A stretch of DNA of 64,000 bases from NCBI RefSeq assembly GCF_016863015.1, contig NZ_BOOB01000016.1, forward strand, positions 124,001-188,000. Reading direction: 5' to 3'. The notes below the pieces were generated by a model. It searched no databases. It was not told where the DNA came from and saw only the letters and a list, made by a program, of their open reading frames with translations. The position numbers and the translations under genes were made by a program. The stretch is from Microbispora amethystogenes. GTDB taxonomy: Bacteria; Actinomycetota; Actinomycetes; Streptosporangiales; Streptosporangiaceae. Below are positions 8,776 through 17,359 of the stretch, piece after piece (position 1 is the stretch's first letter; each line of letters starts with the position of its first letter).

Positions 8776-9525
8776 TCACCGGTAGCGCACCCGCGCGATC
8801 CGGCCGAGCAGGTTGAGCGGCAGCAGCCGAAGAAGCGCGACGATCGCCTTGTAGCGGGCCGACGGGACGCTCACCCACGCCCCCCGGGCGAGGTCGCGCA
8901 TCGCGTCGGCGGCGACGCGGTCGGCCGACAGCCACGCGAAGGACGGCAGATGGGACATGTCGAGCCGGGCCCGGCCGTGGAACTCCGTGCGCACGAACCC
9001 CGGGCACAGCGCCATCACCCGCACGCCGTGCCGGCCGACCAGGGAGGCCGCCGAGGTGCTGTAGTTCACCACCCACGCCTTCGACGCGCTGTAGGTGCCC
9101 CCGGGCAGGAACGCCGCGACCGAGGCCACGTTGACGACCCCGCCGCGGCCCTTGGAGATCATGTACGGCAGGCCCGCCCGGGTCAGCCGCAGCACCGCCT
9201 CGCAGTGCAGCCGCAGCATCCGGACCTCGTCGTCCATGGGGGTGTCGAGGAACCCGCCGGGATGCCCGAACCCGGCGTTGTTGACCAGCAGGTCCACGCC
9301 CGAGCGCAGTCGCTCCTCGGCGGCCGCCAGCCCTTCCTCGGTGGTCAGGTCGGCGGGCAGCGTCTCGGCCGTCACGCCGTACCGCTTGTGCAGCGCCTCG
9401 GCGGAGGCGGTCAGCCGCTCCTCGTCGCGGGCCACCAGGACCAGGGAGAACCCGTCGGCTGCGAGGCGCCGGGCGAAGGCGGCGCCGATCCCGGCGGTCG
9501 CGCCGGTGATGAGTGCGGTGGGCAT
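8776..9525 (-). CDS. short-chain dehydrogenase/reductase
   Basis: A 249-residue classical SDR. Cofactor motif TGATAGIG at residues ~7-14, structural NNAG motif, catalytic Ser in NVASVAAFLPGG and the YxxxK pair in TYSASKAW. The LVARDEERL segment, with Arg after the second strand, suggests NADP(H). The C-terminal ~30 residues (YKAIVALLRLLPLNLLGRIARVRYR region) are hydrophobic and basic, hinting at peripheral membrane association as in DltE-like SDRs. TACGCT (9532-9537, complement strand) lies 6 bases before the ATG, a leaderless start. The gene is convergent with the nucleotide-sugar dehydrogenase gene; stops are one base apart. Substrate unknown. Confidence 0.88.
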   Translation of the reverse strand: MPTALITGATAGIGAAFARRLAADGFSLVLVARDEERLTASAEALHKRYGVTAETLPADLTTEEGLAAAEERLRSGVDLLVNNAGFGHPGGFLDTPMDDEVRMLRLHCEAVLRLTRAGLPYMISKGRGGVVNVASVAAFLPGGTYSASKAWVVNYSTSAASLVGRHGVRVMALCPGFVRTEFHGRARLDMSHLPSFAWLSADRVAADAMRDLARGAWVSVPSARYKAIVALLRLLPLNLLGRIARVRYR

Positions 9526-9571
9526 GACGGCAGCGTACCCATCCCGGTACCCACCCCGCGGCCGCGCCGGA

Positions 9572-9898
9572 TCACGCGCGGGCGGTGCGGCAGATCAGCC
9601 GCTCCACCTGGGCGCTGAGCCGGGCCGCCCGGGGCCATCCGGCGTACAGGGTCAGGAACACGACGGTCTCGCGCAGCTCGGCCGGGGTCAGCTCGCCCGA
9701 CCGCAGGGCGGTGTCGAGATGGCGCTCCAGCGCGTCGTCCATGCCCTGGCCCACGAGCAGGCCCACCAGCAGCAGGCGGCGGTCCCGGCCCGTGAGGACC
9801 GGCCGGGACCACACCTCCGAGAACATGCGTTCCGCCGTCGCGCCGAAGAGGCCGTCCGGCCCTTCGGCGACGCCGTCCTCTCCGTGGGCCTGCTCCAT
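9572..9898 (-). CDS. carboxymuconolactone decarboxylase-family protein
   Basis: A 108-residue, all-helical protein of the CMD/AhpD superfamily: RDRRLLLVGLLVGQGM, then LERHLDTALRSGELTPAELRETVVFLTLYAGWPRAA, the usual CMD helix pattern. The CxxC pair of AhpD is absent, so it is not a disulfide reductase of that kind; the closest role is a 4-carboxymuconolactone decarboxylase-like or uncharacterised CMD protein. ATG 9898 is preferred because GGAGGG sits about 10 bases upstream; an in-frame GTG at 9937 would add 13 residues. A perfect AGGTGT-T-ACACCT palindrome lies 65 bases upstream and may be its operator. Confidence 0.75.
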   Translation of the reverse strand: MEQAHGEDGVAEGPDGLFGATAERMFSEVWSRPVLTGRDRRLLLVGLLVGQGMDDALERHLDTALRSGELTPAELRETVVFLTLYAGWPRAARLSAQVERLICRTARA

Positions 9899-10241
9899 GG
9901 CGTCCGGTCCCTCCGCGGTGAATCTGGCGGCATGCACTCAGGTTGTCGTGTTCCGGCCGCCGAGGTGTTACACCTTCCGCCGAAGAGTTCTCGCGTCCGG
10001 ACGGCCGTCTCATGGGCCGCGGGCCGCTTCCGGCCGCTCTCCGGTGGGTATCGCCATCCGTGACGCGCCGCCCTGCCACCGGGCCGGTACGGCGCCATGC
10101 AACCTCCATGTAACAGGAGGAGTGCGGATCCGGGAAAGATTCGGTCTAGTTTTCCGAGGCGTCGCGGATCTACCGTGAGAAGGACGATTTGAGAACGGGC
10201 ACTACTACCTCGTAGACCCGCAAAGCGGAGGTTGGGCCCTG
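9899..10241. other. 343-base divergent intergenic region
   Basis: Between the CMD gene and the lipoprotein/FtsH-like operon. It holds the palindrome at 9963-9975 and, for the plus-strand operon, a plausible -10 TACCGT near 10171 and a ribosome-binding GGAGG at 10228-10232 before the GTG at 10242. No ORF here looks real. Confidence 0.5.
9963..9975. promoter_or_regulatory. perfect 13-bp palindrome AGGTGTTACACCT
   Basis: AGGTGT and ACACCT are exact inverted repeats around one T, upstream of the CMD-family gene. The size and symmetry fit a dimeric repressor site. The regulator is not identified; none is encoded next to it. Confidence 0.5.
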
Positions 10242-10943
10242 GTGGAAAGACCGCGGGTAAGGACCGGGGTGGTGGGAACGGCCGCAGGGGTGGCGATGGC
10301 CGCCTCCGTGCTGTCCGGCTGTGCCGGCCCCCAGTACACCTACGTACACGACGAGGCGGGCGACACCTACTTCAAGGTCCCCGTCTCGTGGCGTCAGATC
10401 GACCAGAAGACGATCGACGAACGGCTCTTCGGCGACACGGAGTCGGCCACCGCGCAGCTCGCGAAACAGGCCTTCTGGACGGCCGCCTTCGACGCCCATG
10501 ACCAGCCGTCGATCCTGCACCTCGTCCAGGGCCCGGTGCGCGGCGAGGACAAACCCTTCGTGTTCGCCAAGGTGGAGAAGCTCAGCGAGGACAAGCAGAA
10601 CGCGGCGTCGCTCAACCTGCTGCGCGCGTCCCCGCCGATGCCGGTGCCGCTGACGGAGGACCAGCAGAAGGAACTGGAGGGCGAGGGCCTGTCCGGCTTC
10701 GAACTGCTGGACGACGAGGTGCTGCCCATCGTGGACGGGGTCAAGGGCGTCCACACCGTCTACAACTACCGGGTGGCGGAGGGGCCGGTGCAGACGTTCG
10801 ACAAGACCGCCTACCTGTCGGCCGACGGGACGACGGCCTCCACTCTGCTCATCCGCTGCTCGCCCGCGTGCTACCGCCAGCGGGCGGCGGAGATCGCCGC
10901 GATCGTCAAGTCCTTCAAGGTCAAGCGCATCATCAATCCGTGA
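10242..10943 (+). CDS. lipoprotein paired with the FtsH-like protease
   Basis: A 233-residue predicted lipoprotein: a signal peptide (residues ~8-26) ends in the lipobox VLSGC with Cys at about 27, followed by a soluble extracytoplasmic domain (PQYTYVHDEAGDTYFKVPVSW...). Two cysteines near the end (IRCSPACYRQR) may form a disulfide. The overall look is of PsbP/LpqN-like lipoproteins that fold on a membrane-anchored partner, but this is a weak resemblance. GGAGG precedes the GTG start. The next gene begins 13 bases after its stop with its own AAGGAG, so the lipoprotein and the membrane AAA+ protease form an operon and probably work together at the membrane. Confidence 0.75.
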   Translation: MERPRVRTGVVGTAAGVAMAASVLSGCAGPQYTYVHDEAGDTYFKVPVSWRQIDQKTIDERLFGDTESATAQLAKQAFWTAAFDAHDQPSILHLVQGPVRGEDKPFVFAKVEKLSEDKQNAASLNLLRASPPMPVPLTEDQQKELEGEGLSGFELLDDEVLPIVDGVKGVHTVYNYRVAEGPVQTFDKTAYLSADGTTASTLLIRCSPACYRQRAAEIAAIVKSFKVKRIINP

Positions 10944-10956
10944 AGGAGCCCCTCAT

Positions 10957-13941
10957 ATGAGCACGGCCCTCCCACCGAAGCACCACGAGGGGCTTCGCGA
11001 ACCGGGGTCGGGTCCCGAGGACCGCGACCCGCGCACCCGGAAACGACTTCCGCTGTGGGACAGGAGCAAGTTCCTGATCCTGCTCGCCGTCGCGTTCGGC
11101 GTACTGCTCTGGAACGAGATCGCCACGTATGAGGGCATCATCTCCTTCTCCGACGCCTTCCTGCTGACGGTCCGGAACGCGACCTGGGTCCTGTGGCTGG
11201 CGGGCCTCGAGGTGCTCCGGCAGATCCACTTCCTGATCAGCGAGCGCTCGGCCGGATACCACCGCTTCTGGACGCGCGGCGTCTTCGGCGGCTGGAACCG
11301 CTGGACGCACCGCAGGTTCAACGACTGGAACCGCTACCGCATCGCACGGGCGATCAAGTGGGTCGTCTGGATCGTGGTCATCGCGCTGGTGCTCGCGAAG
11401 GTGCAGCAGACCTCGCCGCTGCAGGCGCTGTTCAACGTGCCGGCCACGGTGTGGGGCTTCCTCCCCATGGTCCTGCAGGTCATGCTGCTGATGGTGCTCG
11501 CCGTCGGGCAGTTCGTCGCGATCTTCTGGTTCCTGTCCCGCGGCGGCGTGGACGTCTACTACCCCGACGACATCAAGACGCGGTTCGCCGACGTGTGGGG
11601 CCAGGACCACGTGGTCGAGCGGGTCAAGGAGAACATCGTCTTCCTGGAGAAGCCGGACGAGATCGAGGCCAGGGGCGGCTACGTGCCGAGCGGCATCCTG
11701 CTGTGGGGCCCGCCCGGCACCGGCAAGACCCTGATGGCCGAGGCGGTCGCCGGCTCCACCGGCAAGCCGTACGTCTTCGTGGACCCCGGCGCGTTCATCA
11801 ACATGTTCTTCGGCGTCGGCGTGCTCAAGGTCAAGTCGCTGTTCCGCAAGCTGCGCAAGCTGGCCCTGCGGTACGGCGGGGTCATCGTCTTCTTCGACGA
11901 GGCCGACTCGCTCGGCAACCGCGGCGCGCTCGCCCAGGGCGGGCCCGGCGGCTGGGGGCGCTCCGTTCCCGCGCCGTTCGAGGAGGCCGGCTGCCACGGC
12001 TTCGCCTACCTCGACCCGCACACCCGCACCGTGCTCGGCCGTCACGCCGCCGGCCCGGCCGGGCCGGCGGAGCCCGCGCGGATGCCGCGCACCGGCGCCT
12101 TCGTCAACCGCCTGATGTACGGCGGGGGCATGGGCGGCGGTGGCGGGATGGGCACCCTGGAGGCGCTGCTCACCGAGATCTCCGGCCTGAAGAAGCCGCG
12201 CGGCTTCGTCAACCGGTACGTGCGCAGGCTGCTCGGCATGCGGCCGAAGCCGCCGCCGAAATACCGCATCCTCATCATGATGGCGACCAACCTGCCCGAG
12301 GCGCTGGACGAGGCGCTGCTGCGCCCCGGCCGCATCGACCGCATCTACAAGGTCGGCTACCCCTCCAAGGCGGGCCGGATCCGCACCTACCGCGGCTACT
12401 TCGACAAGGTCAGCCACCAGCTCACCGACGAGCAGATCGACAAGCTCGCCACGATCACCCCGTACGCCACCGGCGCGACGATCAAGGACCTGGTCAACGA
12501 GTCGCTGATCACCGCGATCCGGGACGGCCGGGAGTCCATCACCTGGTCGGACGTGATGCGGGCCAAGCGGCTCAAGCAGCTCGGGCCGCCGGAGGACGTC
12601 GAGTACATCGAGCGCGAGCGGCACGCCGTGGCGGTGCACGAGGCCTGTCACGCCGTCGCCGCCTACCGCACCCGCCACCACCTGGAGATCGATCTGGCGA
12701 CGATCGAGAAGGGCGCCGACTACCTCGGCATGGTGGCCAGCATCAAGCCGGAGGACCAGTTCACCCGGTGGAAGTCGGAGTACGAGGCCGACATCATGGT
12801 GTCCCTCGCCTCGCTCGCCGGGGAACGCATGTTCTTCGGGGAGGACAACTCCTCCGGCGTCTCCGGCGACCTGCAGTCCGCCACCGCCATCACCGGCATG
12901 ATGGAGGCCCACTGGGGCATGGGCATCGGGGTCGCCTCGCTGCCCGCGCTGCAGGAGCTCGGCCTGCGCGAAGGCAAGGCGGCCCAGCCGCAGCCCGGGG
13001 GCGGCGGCACGGGCACTCCGGCGGGCCCGCGCGAGGAGCTGGTGCCCGACATGCTCCCCGAGCGGATCGAGTTCAACCTCAGCCGGTTGCTGGAGAAGAC
13101 GGCCGAGCTGCTGCGGGAGAACCGCCGCGAGGTGCTGTCGGTCGCGCACGCGCTGGAACAGCACAAGACGCTCAACGGCGACGACGTGGTCGCGGTCATC
13201 GAGAACAGGATGGGGCCGCTGATCGACGGCACCGCCTACGCCTCGGACGAGTTCTACGAGGAGATCGAGACCTATCACCGGGCCGCGGTGGAGGCGCATC
13301 GCGGCCACAGCGAGGTCCCGGTCGAGCTGCCGCTTCCGAGGACGCGGACGCTGGAGGCGTCGGTCGTCGTGACCTCCTCCGGCGTGGCCTCTTCCGGCGG
13401 CGGCGCGCCGATGCTCGTCGCGCAGCCGAACGGCGTGTCCGGTGGCAACGGACATCTGCCGCAGCCGTTGCAGCCGCCCCAGCCGGACTTCGTGCCGTGG
13501 AACGGCGCGCCGCCTCCGGCGTCCGCGACGCCGTTGCCGGGGCAGACACCGTTCGGTCAGGCGCCGCACGGACAGCCGTCCGCGCCGCGGCGCCGGTCGT
13601 ACGGCGCGCTGTGGGCGGTGATCGGCCTCGCCGTGGCGGTGGTGCTGTTCGTGCTGCTCGGCGCGTTGCTGTTCGCCTCGCCGCAGGGCGCGCGGGGCGC
13701 CGCCCTCGCCGGCGGCGTCCCGGCGGGCACGGCGGTGCTGCTGACGGTCGCGCTCGTCGCGGTGGTCGGCGGCATCGCGGTGGCGATCCTGCTGGTCCGC
13801 ACGCAGCAGGCGGGACGGCGCCGGGCCGAGGAGGCGAGGGACCGGGCGGCCGAGCGGGCCCAGCTTCTCGCGGCGGCGATGGACCCGGAGGTCGCCATGC
13901 GCCTGCTCGGCTACGACGGCCGGCGGGGGCCCGAGGCCTGA
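10957..13941 (+). CDS. FtsH-like membrane AAA+ zinc metalloprotease with extra C-terminal membrane domain
   Basis: A 994-residue protein. Residues ~37-190 contain about four hydrophobic segments. The AAA+ domain has Walker A GPPGTGKT (251-258), Walker B VIVFFDEAD (309-317) and the sensor/SRH region ATNLPEALDEALLRPGRIDR (~443-462). The metalloprotease domain has the zinc motif HEACH (561-565; normally HEAGH) and a third-ligand Asp638 in GDLQSAT. Thus ATP-dependent unfolding plus proteolysis is expected. It differs from housekeeping FtsH by a ~110-residue insert between Walker B and SRH (glycine-rich MYGGGMGGGGG), a proline-rich linker, and two extra membrane helices near residues 885-955. AAGGAG precedes the ATG. 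It is probably a specialised paralogue; canonical ftsH should be elsewhere. Confidence 0.88.
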   Translation: MSTALPPKHHEGLREPGSGPEDRDPRTRKRLPLWDRSKFLILLAVAFGVLLWNEIATYEGIISFSDAFLLTVRNATWVLWLAGLEVLRQIHFLISERSAGYHRFWTRGVFGGWNRWTHRRFNDWNRYRIARAIKWVVWIVVIALVLAKVQQTSPLQALFNVPATVWGFLPMVLQVMLLMVLAVGQFVAIFWFLSRGGVDVYYPDDIKTRFADVWGQDHVVERVKENIVFLEKPDEIEARGGYVPSGILLWGPPGTGKTLMAEAVAGSTGKPYVFVDPGAFINMFFGVGVLKVKSLFRKLRKLALRYGGVIVFFDEADSLGNRGALAQGGPGGWGRSVPAPFEEAGCHGFAYLDPHTRTVLGRHAAGPAGPAEPARMPRTGAFVNRLMYGGGMGGGGGMGTLEALLTEISGLKKPRGFVNRYVRRLLGMRPKPPPKYRILIMMATNLPEALDEALLRPGRIDRIYKVGYPSKAGRIRTYRGYFDKVSHQLTDEQIDKLATITPYATGATIKDLVNESLITAIRDGRESITWSDVMRAKRLKQLGPPEDVEYIERERHAVAVHEACHAVAAYRTRHHLEIDLATIEKGADYLGMVASIKPEDQFTRWKSEYEADIMVSLASLAGERMFFGEDNSSGVSGDLQSATAITGMMEAHWGMGIGVASLPALQELGLREGKAAQPQPGGGGTGTPAGPREELVPDMLPERIEFNLSRLLEKTAELLRENRREVLSVAHALEQHKTLNGDDVVAVIENRMGPLIDGTAYASDEFYEEIETYHRAAVEAHRGHSEVPVELPLPRTRTLEASVVVTSSGVASSGGGAPMLVAQPNGVSGGNGHLPQPLQPPQPDFVPWNGAPPPASATPLPGQTPFGQAPHGQPSAPRRRSYGALWAVIGLAVAVVLFVLLGALLFASPQGARGAALAGGVPAGTAVLLTVALVAVVGGIAVAILLVRTQQAGRRRAEEARDRAAERAQLLAAAMDPEVAMRLLGYDGRRGPEA

Positions 13942-13957
13942 CCCCGCGACCTTCCGT

Positions 13958-13998
13958 ACGGCGATCCCCGGTGGGCCCTGCCCGCCGGGGATCGCCGT
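13958..13998 (+). terminator. strong hairpin terminator after the FtsH-like gene
   Basis: A perfect 14-bp stem (ACGGCGATCCCCGG at 13958-13971 with its complement at 13985-13998) and a 13-base loop, 17 bases after the stop codon, followed by a pyrimidine-rich stretch. Confidence 0.85.
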
Positions 13999-14015
13999 TC
14001 TCATCTGCTTCAGTC

Positions 14016-14027
14016 ACTTAATTAAGT
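14016..14027. promoter_or_regulatory. MarR operator candidate ACTTAATTAAGT
   Basis: A perfect 12-bp AT-rich palindrome immediately upstream of TATGTT (14034-14039), the -10 box of the marR gene. Bound protein would cover the -35/-10 spacer, so autorepression of the marR-epoxide hydrolase operon is likely. Confidence 0.65.
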
Positions 14028-14045
14028 TTCTGATATGTTCTCCGC

Positions 14046-14540
14046 GTGCCCGACCTCCCCGAGCTGAGCGTGGCCGAGCTGACCCACGTCCTCGAAGACT
14101 TCACGCGCATGCACATCCGCCTGCCCGCGGAGCGGCGGCTGAGCTTCACCACGCTGTCCGTGCTGCACACGCTGGCGGGCGGCGGTCCGAAGCGGCTCAC
14201 CGACCTGGCCGCGGGCGAGCAGGTCACGCAGTCGGCGATCACGCAGATGGTGACCAAGCTGGAGCGCGAGGGCCTGGTGGAGCGCCGTCCGGACCCGTCG
14301 GACGGCCGTGCCGTCCTCGTGCGGGTCACGGCGGCCGGCGCCGCGATCGTGGAGGGGCGGCGGAACGAGCGCACGGCCCGGCTCGCGGACCTCGCCGCCC
14401 GTCTCGCGCCCGGGGAACGGGCCGCCATCGCGGCGGCCCTCCCGGCCCTCGCCCGCATGGTCGAGCTGCACCGCACCGGCGAGGGCGTCGCCGGGGCTGA
14501 CCCCCCTTCGACGGCTGGAGGACACGATGACGAGCCATGA
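14046..14540 (+). CDS. MarR-family transcriptional regulator
   Basis: A 164-residue MarR protein. The winged HTH spans about residues 30-105: LSVLHTLAGGGPKRLTDLA, recognition region VTQSAITQMVTKLEREGLVERR, and the wing with the conserved DPSDGRAVLVRVT. Flanking helices form the dimer interface. MarR proteins usually repress neighbouring detoxification genes and are released by aromatic or electrophilic ligands. GTG 14046 is 6 bases after TATGTT, a leaderless start, with the palindrome ACTTAATTAAGT in front. The epoxide hydrolase gene starts 14 bases before this gene's stop, so the two are translationally coupled and the hydrolase is the likely target. Confidence 0.9.
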   Translation: MPDLPELSVAELTHVLEDFTRMHIRLPAERRLSFTTLSVLHTLAGGGPKRLTDLAAGEQVTQSAITQMVTKLEREGLVERRPDPSDGRAVLVRVTAAGAAIVEGRRNERTARLADLAARLAPGERAAIAAALPALARMVELHRTGEGVAGADPPSTAGGHDDEP

Positions 14541-15807
14541 GACCACCGAGACCGCCGAAACCATTGGGGCCCGCGGCGCCGGGGAGCGGCCGTTCCCGCT
14601 GGAGCCGCGGCCGATCCACGTGCCCGGCGAGGTGCTCGACGACCTGCGCCGCCGCCTGGAGCTGACCCGCCTGCCGGACGACGCGGGCGACGGCGATTGG
14701 AGCTACGGCGTGAACGGCGCCTACCTGCGGGAGCTCGTCGGCTACTGGCGCGACGGGTACGACTGGCGGGCGGCCGAGGCGGCGATCAACGCCTACGAGC
14801 ACTACCACGTGGAGATCGACGGCGTGCCGGTCCACTTCATGCGCAGGCCCGGCGCCGGGCCCGCCCCGACGCCGCTGATCCTCACCCACGGCTGGCCCTG
14901 GACGTTCTGGCACTGGTCGAAGGTGATCGACCCCCTGGCCGACCCCGGCGCGTACGGCGGCGACCCGGCCGAGGCGTTCGACGTGATCGTGCCGTCGCTG
15001 CCCGGCTTCGGGTTCTCCACCCCGCTGCTCCCCGGCCACCCGGACATGAACTTCTGGAAGATCGCCGATCTCTGGCACGTCCTGATGACCCGCGTCCTCG
15101 GTCACGACAAATACGCCGCGGCCGGATGCGACGTCGGTGCCCTGGTCACCGGCCAGCTCGGGCACAAGTACGCCGATGAACTGCTGGGCCTCCACATCGG
15201 CTCGGGGCAGAAGCTGACGTTGTTCAACGGCGACCGGGCCTGGGACCTCAGCGGGGGCCGGCCCATCCCCGACGGCCTGCCCGCCGACGTCCACGCCCGG
15301 GTCGTCGCCCTGGAGAGGCGCTTCGCCGTCCATCTCGCCGCGCACGTGCTCGCCCCGAGCACCCTCGCCCACGGGCTGTCGGACTCGCCCGCCGGGATGC
15401 TCGCCTGGATCCTGGAACGCTGGGTCACCTGGAGCGACAACGGCGGCGACGTCGAGACCGTATTCAGCAAGGACGACCTGCTCACGCACGCGATGATCTT
15501 CTGGGTGACGAACTCGATCGGCACCTCGATCCGCACGTACGCCAACAACAACCGCTATCCGTGGACCCCGTCCCACGACCGGTGGCCGGTCGTCGAGGCG
15601 CCCACCGGCATCACCTTCGTGGCCCACGAGAACCCGCCGGGCGTGAGCACCGACCAGCGGGTGGAGCACTTCCTCGGCAGCGACAGGGCCGCCTGGTACA
15701 ACCTCGTGAACCTCACCGCCCACGACCGCGGCGGCCACTTCATCCCCTGGGAGATCCCGGGCGAGTGGGTCGACGACCTGCGCCGCACCTTCCGCGGCCG
15801 GCGGTAG
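14527..15807 (+). CDS. epoxide hydrolase (EHN-domain, microsomal-type)
   Basis: A 426-residue alpha/beta-hydrolase with the N-terminal EHN domain (PIHVPGEVLDDLRRRLELTRLP) typical of microsomal-type epoxide hydrolases, followed by the catalytic domain: oxyanion motif HGWPWTFWHW, nucleophile Asp202 in AGCDVGA, and catalytic His404 in HDRGGHFIPWE. It would convert epoxides to vicinal diols in the cytoplasm. ATG 14527 has GGAGG about 7 bases upstream and overlaps the end of marR. A detoxification role for an epoxide or aromatic metabolite under MarR control is the simplest reading; a biosynthetic role cannot be excluded. The N-terminal ~25 residues (ETTETAETIGARG) are low-complexity. Confidence 0.9.
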   Translation: MTSHETTETAETIGARGAGERPFPLEPRPIHVPGEVLDDLRRRLELTRLPDDAGDGDWSYGVNGAYLRELVGYWRDGYDWRAAEAAINAYEHYHVEIDGVPVHFMRRPGAGPAPTPLILTHGWPWTFWHWSKVIDPLADPGAYGGDPAEAFDVIVPSLPGFGFSTPLLPGHPDMNFWKIADLWHVLMTRVLGHDKYAAAGCDVGALVTGQLGHKYADELLGLHIGSGQKLTLFNGDRAWDLSGGRPIPDGLPADVHARVVALERRFAVHLAAHVLAPSTLAHGLSDSPAGMLAWILERWVTWSDNGGDVETVFSKDDLLTHAMIFWVTNSIGTSIRTYANNNRYPWTPSHDRWPVVEAPTGITFVAHENPPGVSTDQRVEHFLGSDRAAWYNLVNLTAHDRGGHFIPWEIPGEWVDDLRRTFRGRR

Positions 15808-15816
15808 GTCGCGGGG

Positions 15817-17322
15817 TCAGAGCCGGAAGCCCAGGTCGGGCGTGATCTCGGCGACGTCCATCTGGGCCTTCTGCAGGCGGCCCGAGTAGTCCCAGTTCAT
15901 CGCCTGCCAGCGGGTGAACTGGTCGAGCACCCACATGCCGCTCTGCCGGCTGCCGTTGCCCGACTTGCCGTTCCCGCCGAACGGCAGGTGCGCCTCCGCC
16001 CCGGACGTCGAGTTGTTGACACTGACCATCCCGGCCGACACGCCCTCGCGGAAGCGGAACACCGCCTTCGGGTCGGAGGTGTAGATGGACGACGACAGGC
16101 CGTATCCCGGGCGGTTGGCGAGGTCGATCGCCTCATCCAGGGTGGAGAACGTGGTCACGCCCACGATCGGGCCGAACGTCTCCTCCAGGAACAGCCGGTC
16201 GTCGGGGCGGACGCCGTCCACGACCACCGGGTGGTAGTAGAGGCCCTCGCCGTCGATCCGGCCCACCGGGCCGGGCAGCACGGTGTGGTGCGGCTGGATC
16301 CAGCCCAGGTACTCCTCGTACCGTTCGGCGAACCGGTGGTCGAGCAGCGGGCCGTACAGGACGTCGCCGTTCGGGTCGCCGATCTTCGCGCTGCGCACGG
16401 CGTCGGTGAACCGGCGCAGGAACGCGTCGTGCACGTCCTCGTGCACGATGATCGTGCCCAGGGAGGTGCACCGCTGCCCGGCCGTGCCGAACCCGGAGAA
16501 CAACGCGCCCTCGGCGGCGAGGTCGAGGTCGGCGTCCGGCATCACGACCATCGGGTTCTTGCCGCCGAGCTCCAGGCAGGGCGACTGCAGGTGCCGCCCG
16601 CACAGTTCGCCGACGCGGCGGCCGACCGCGCTGGAGCCGGTGAACCCGACCTTCTGCACCAGGCCCTCTCCGAGCGCGCGGTCGAGCCCGGCGTAGGTCT
16701 GCTCGCCGTCGGCGAACACGATGCCGAGCACGCCGGCGGGCAGCCCCGCCGCGGCGAACAGGCGGTAGAGCGCGTGCGCGGACGCCGCGGCGTACTCGGC
16801 GGGCTTCCAGACCACCGCGTTCCCGCACAGCAGCGCCGGCACGAGATACCAGGAGGGCACCGCGACCGGGAAGTTGCCCGCCGTCACCACAGCGGCGACG
16901 CCGACCGGCACCCGGAAGGTGAACAGGCTCTTGTCCGGCATCTCCGACGGGATGGTCTGCCCGTAGAGGCGCCGGCCCTCGCCGAGGAAGAAGTCGCAGG
17001 TGTCCACGATCTCGCGGACCTCGCCGAGCGCCTCGGCGTACGGCTTGCCGATCTCCTCGGTCACCAGGCGGGCCAGCGCCTCGGTGTTGGCCTCGACGAG
17101 GCGGCCGATCGAGGCGATCACCCGTCCGCGCACCGGAGCCGGGACGCGCGCCCACTCCCGCTGGGCGGCCGACGCGGCGCGGCAGGCGTCCGCGAAGCCC
17201 GCCGCGTCCGTGAGCGTCACCCGCGCCACGGTCTGCGAGGGCCGCGCCGGGTTGACCGACGCGTACGGCGTGCCCGAAGTGAGCTCGTCACCCCCGACGA
17301 CGGAAACGATCTGCCGAGTCAC
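15817..17322 (-). CDS. NAD(P)-dependent aldehyde dehydrogenase
   Basis: A 501-residue ALDH-superfamily enzyme. Cofactor-binding and catalytic elements are complete: GNFPVAVPSWYLVPAL, KVGFTGSSAVGRRV, the general-base Glu in LELGGKNPMVV, the nucleophile Cys at about residue 285 in GTAGQRCTSLG, and the LEETFGPIVGV and NNSTSGAEAHLPFGG motifs. The ending WDYSGRLQKAQMD is characteristic of a subgroup that includes 2,5-dioxovalerate (alpha-ketoglutarate semialdehyde) dehydrogenases, which would fit the FAH-type dehydratase gene nearby; substrate assignment is inference. The GTG at 17322 has GGAGG 5 bases upstream. It lies 37 bases downstream of the LAL regulator gene on the same strand and is probably co-transcribed. 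Confidence 0.88.
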   Translation of the reverse strand: MTRQIVSVVGGDELTSGTPYASVNPARPSQTVARVTLTDAAGFADACRAASAAQREWARVPAPVRGRVIASIGRLVEANTEALARLVTEEIGKPYAEALGEVREIVDTCDFFLGEGRRLYGQTIPSEMPDKSLFTFRVPVGVAAVVTAGNFPVAVPSWYLVPALLCGNAVVWKPAEYAAASAHALYRLFAAAGLPAGVLGIVFADGEQTYAGLDRALGEGLVQKVGFTGSSAVGRRVGELCGRHLQSPCLELGGKNPMVVMPDADLDLAAEGALFSGFGTAGQRCTSLGTIIVHEDVHDAFLRRFTDAVRSAKIGDPNGDVLYGPLLDHRFAERYEEYLGWIQPHHTVLPGPVGRIDGEGLYYHPVVVDGVRPDDRLFLEETFGPIVGVTTFSTLDEAIDLANRPGYGLSSSIYTSDPKAVFRFREGVSAGMVSVNNSTSGAEAHLPFGGNGKSGNGSRQSGMWVLDQFTRWQAMNWDYSGRLQKAQMDVAEITPDLGFRL

Positions 17323-17359
17323 CGCAACCTCCGCGACTGTTTCTGCTCTCACGCCTCGA

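Noticed and set aside
9899-10241. A small RNA gene
   Set aside because: No terminator-like hairpin or transcription unit could be recognised, only a palindrome and promoter-like elements.
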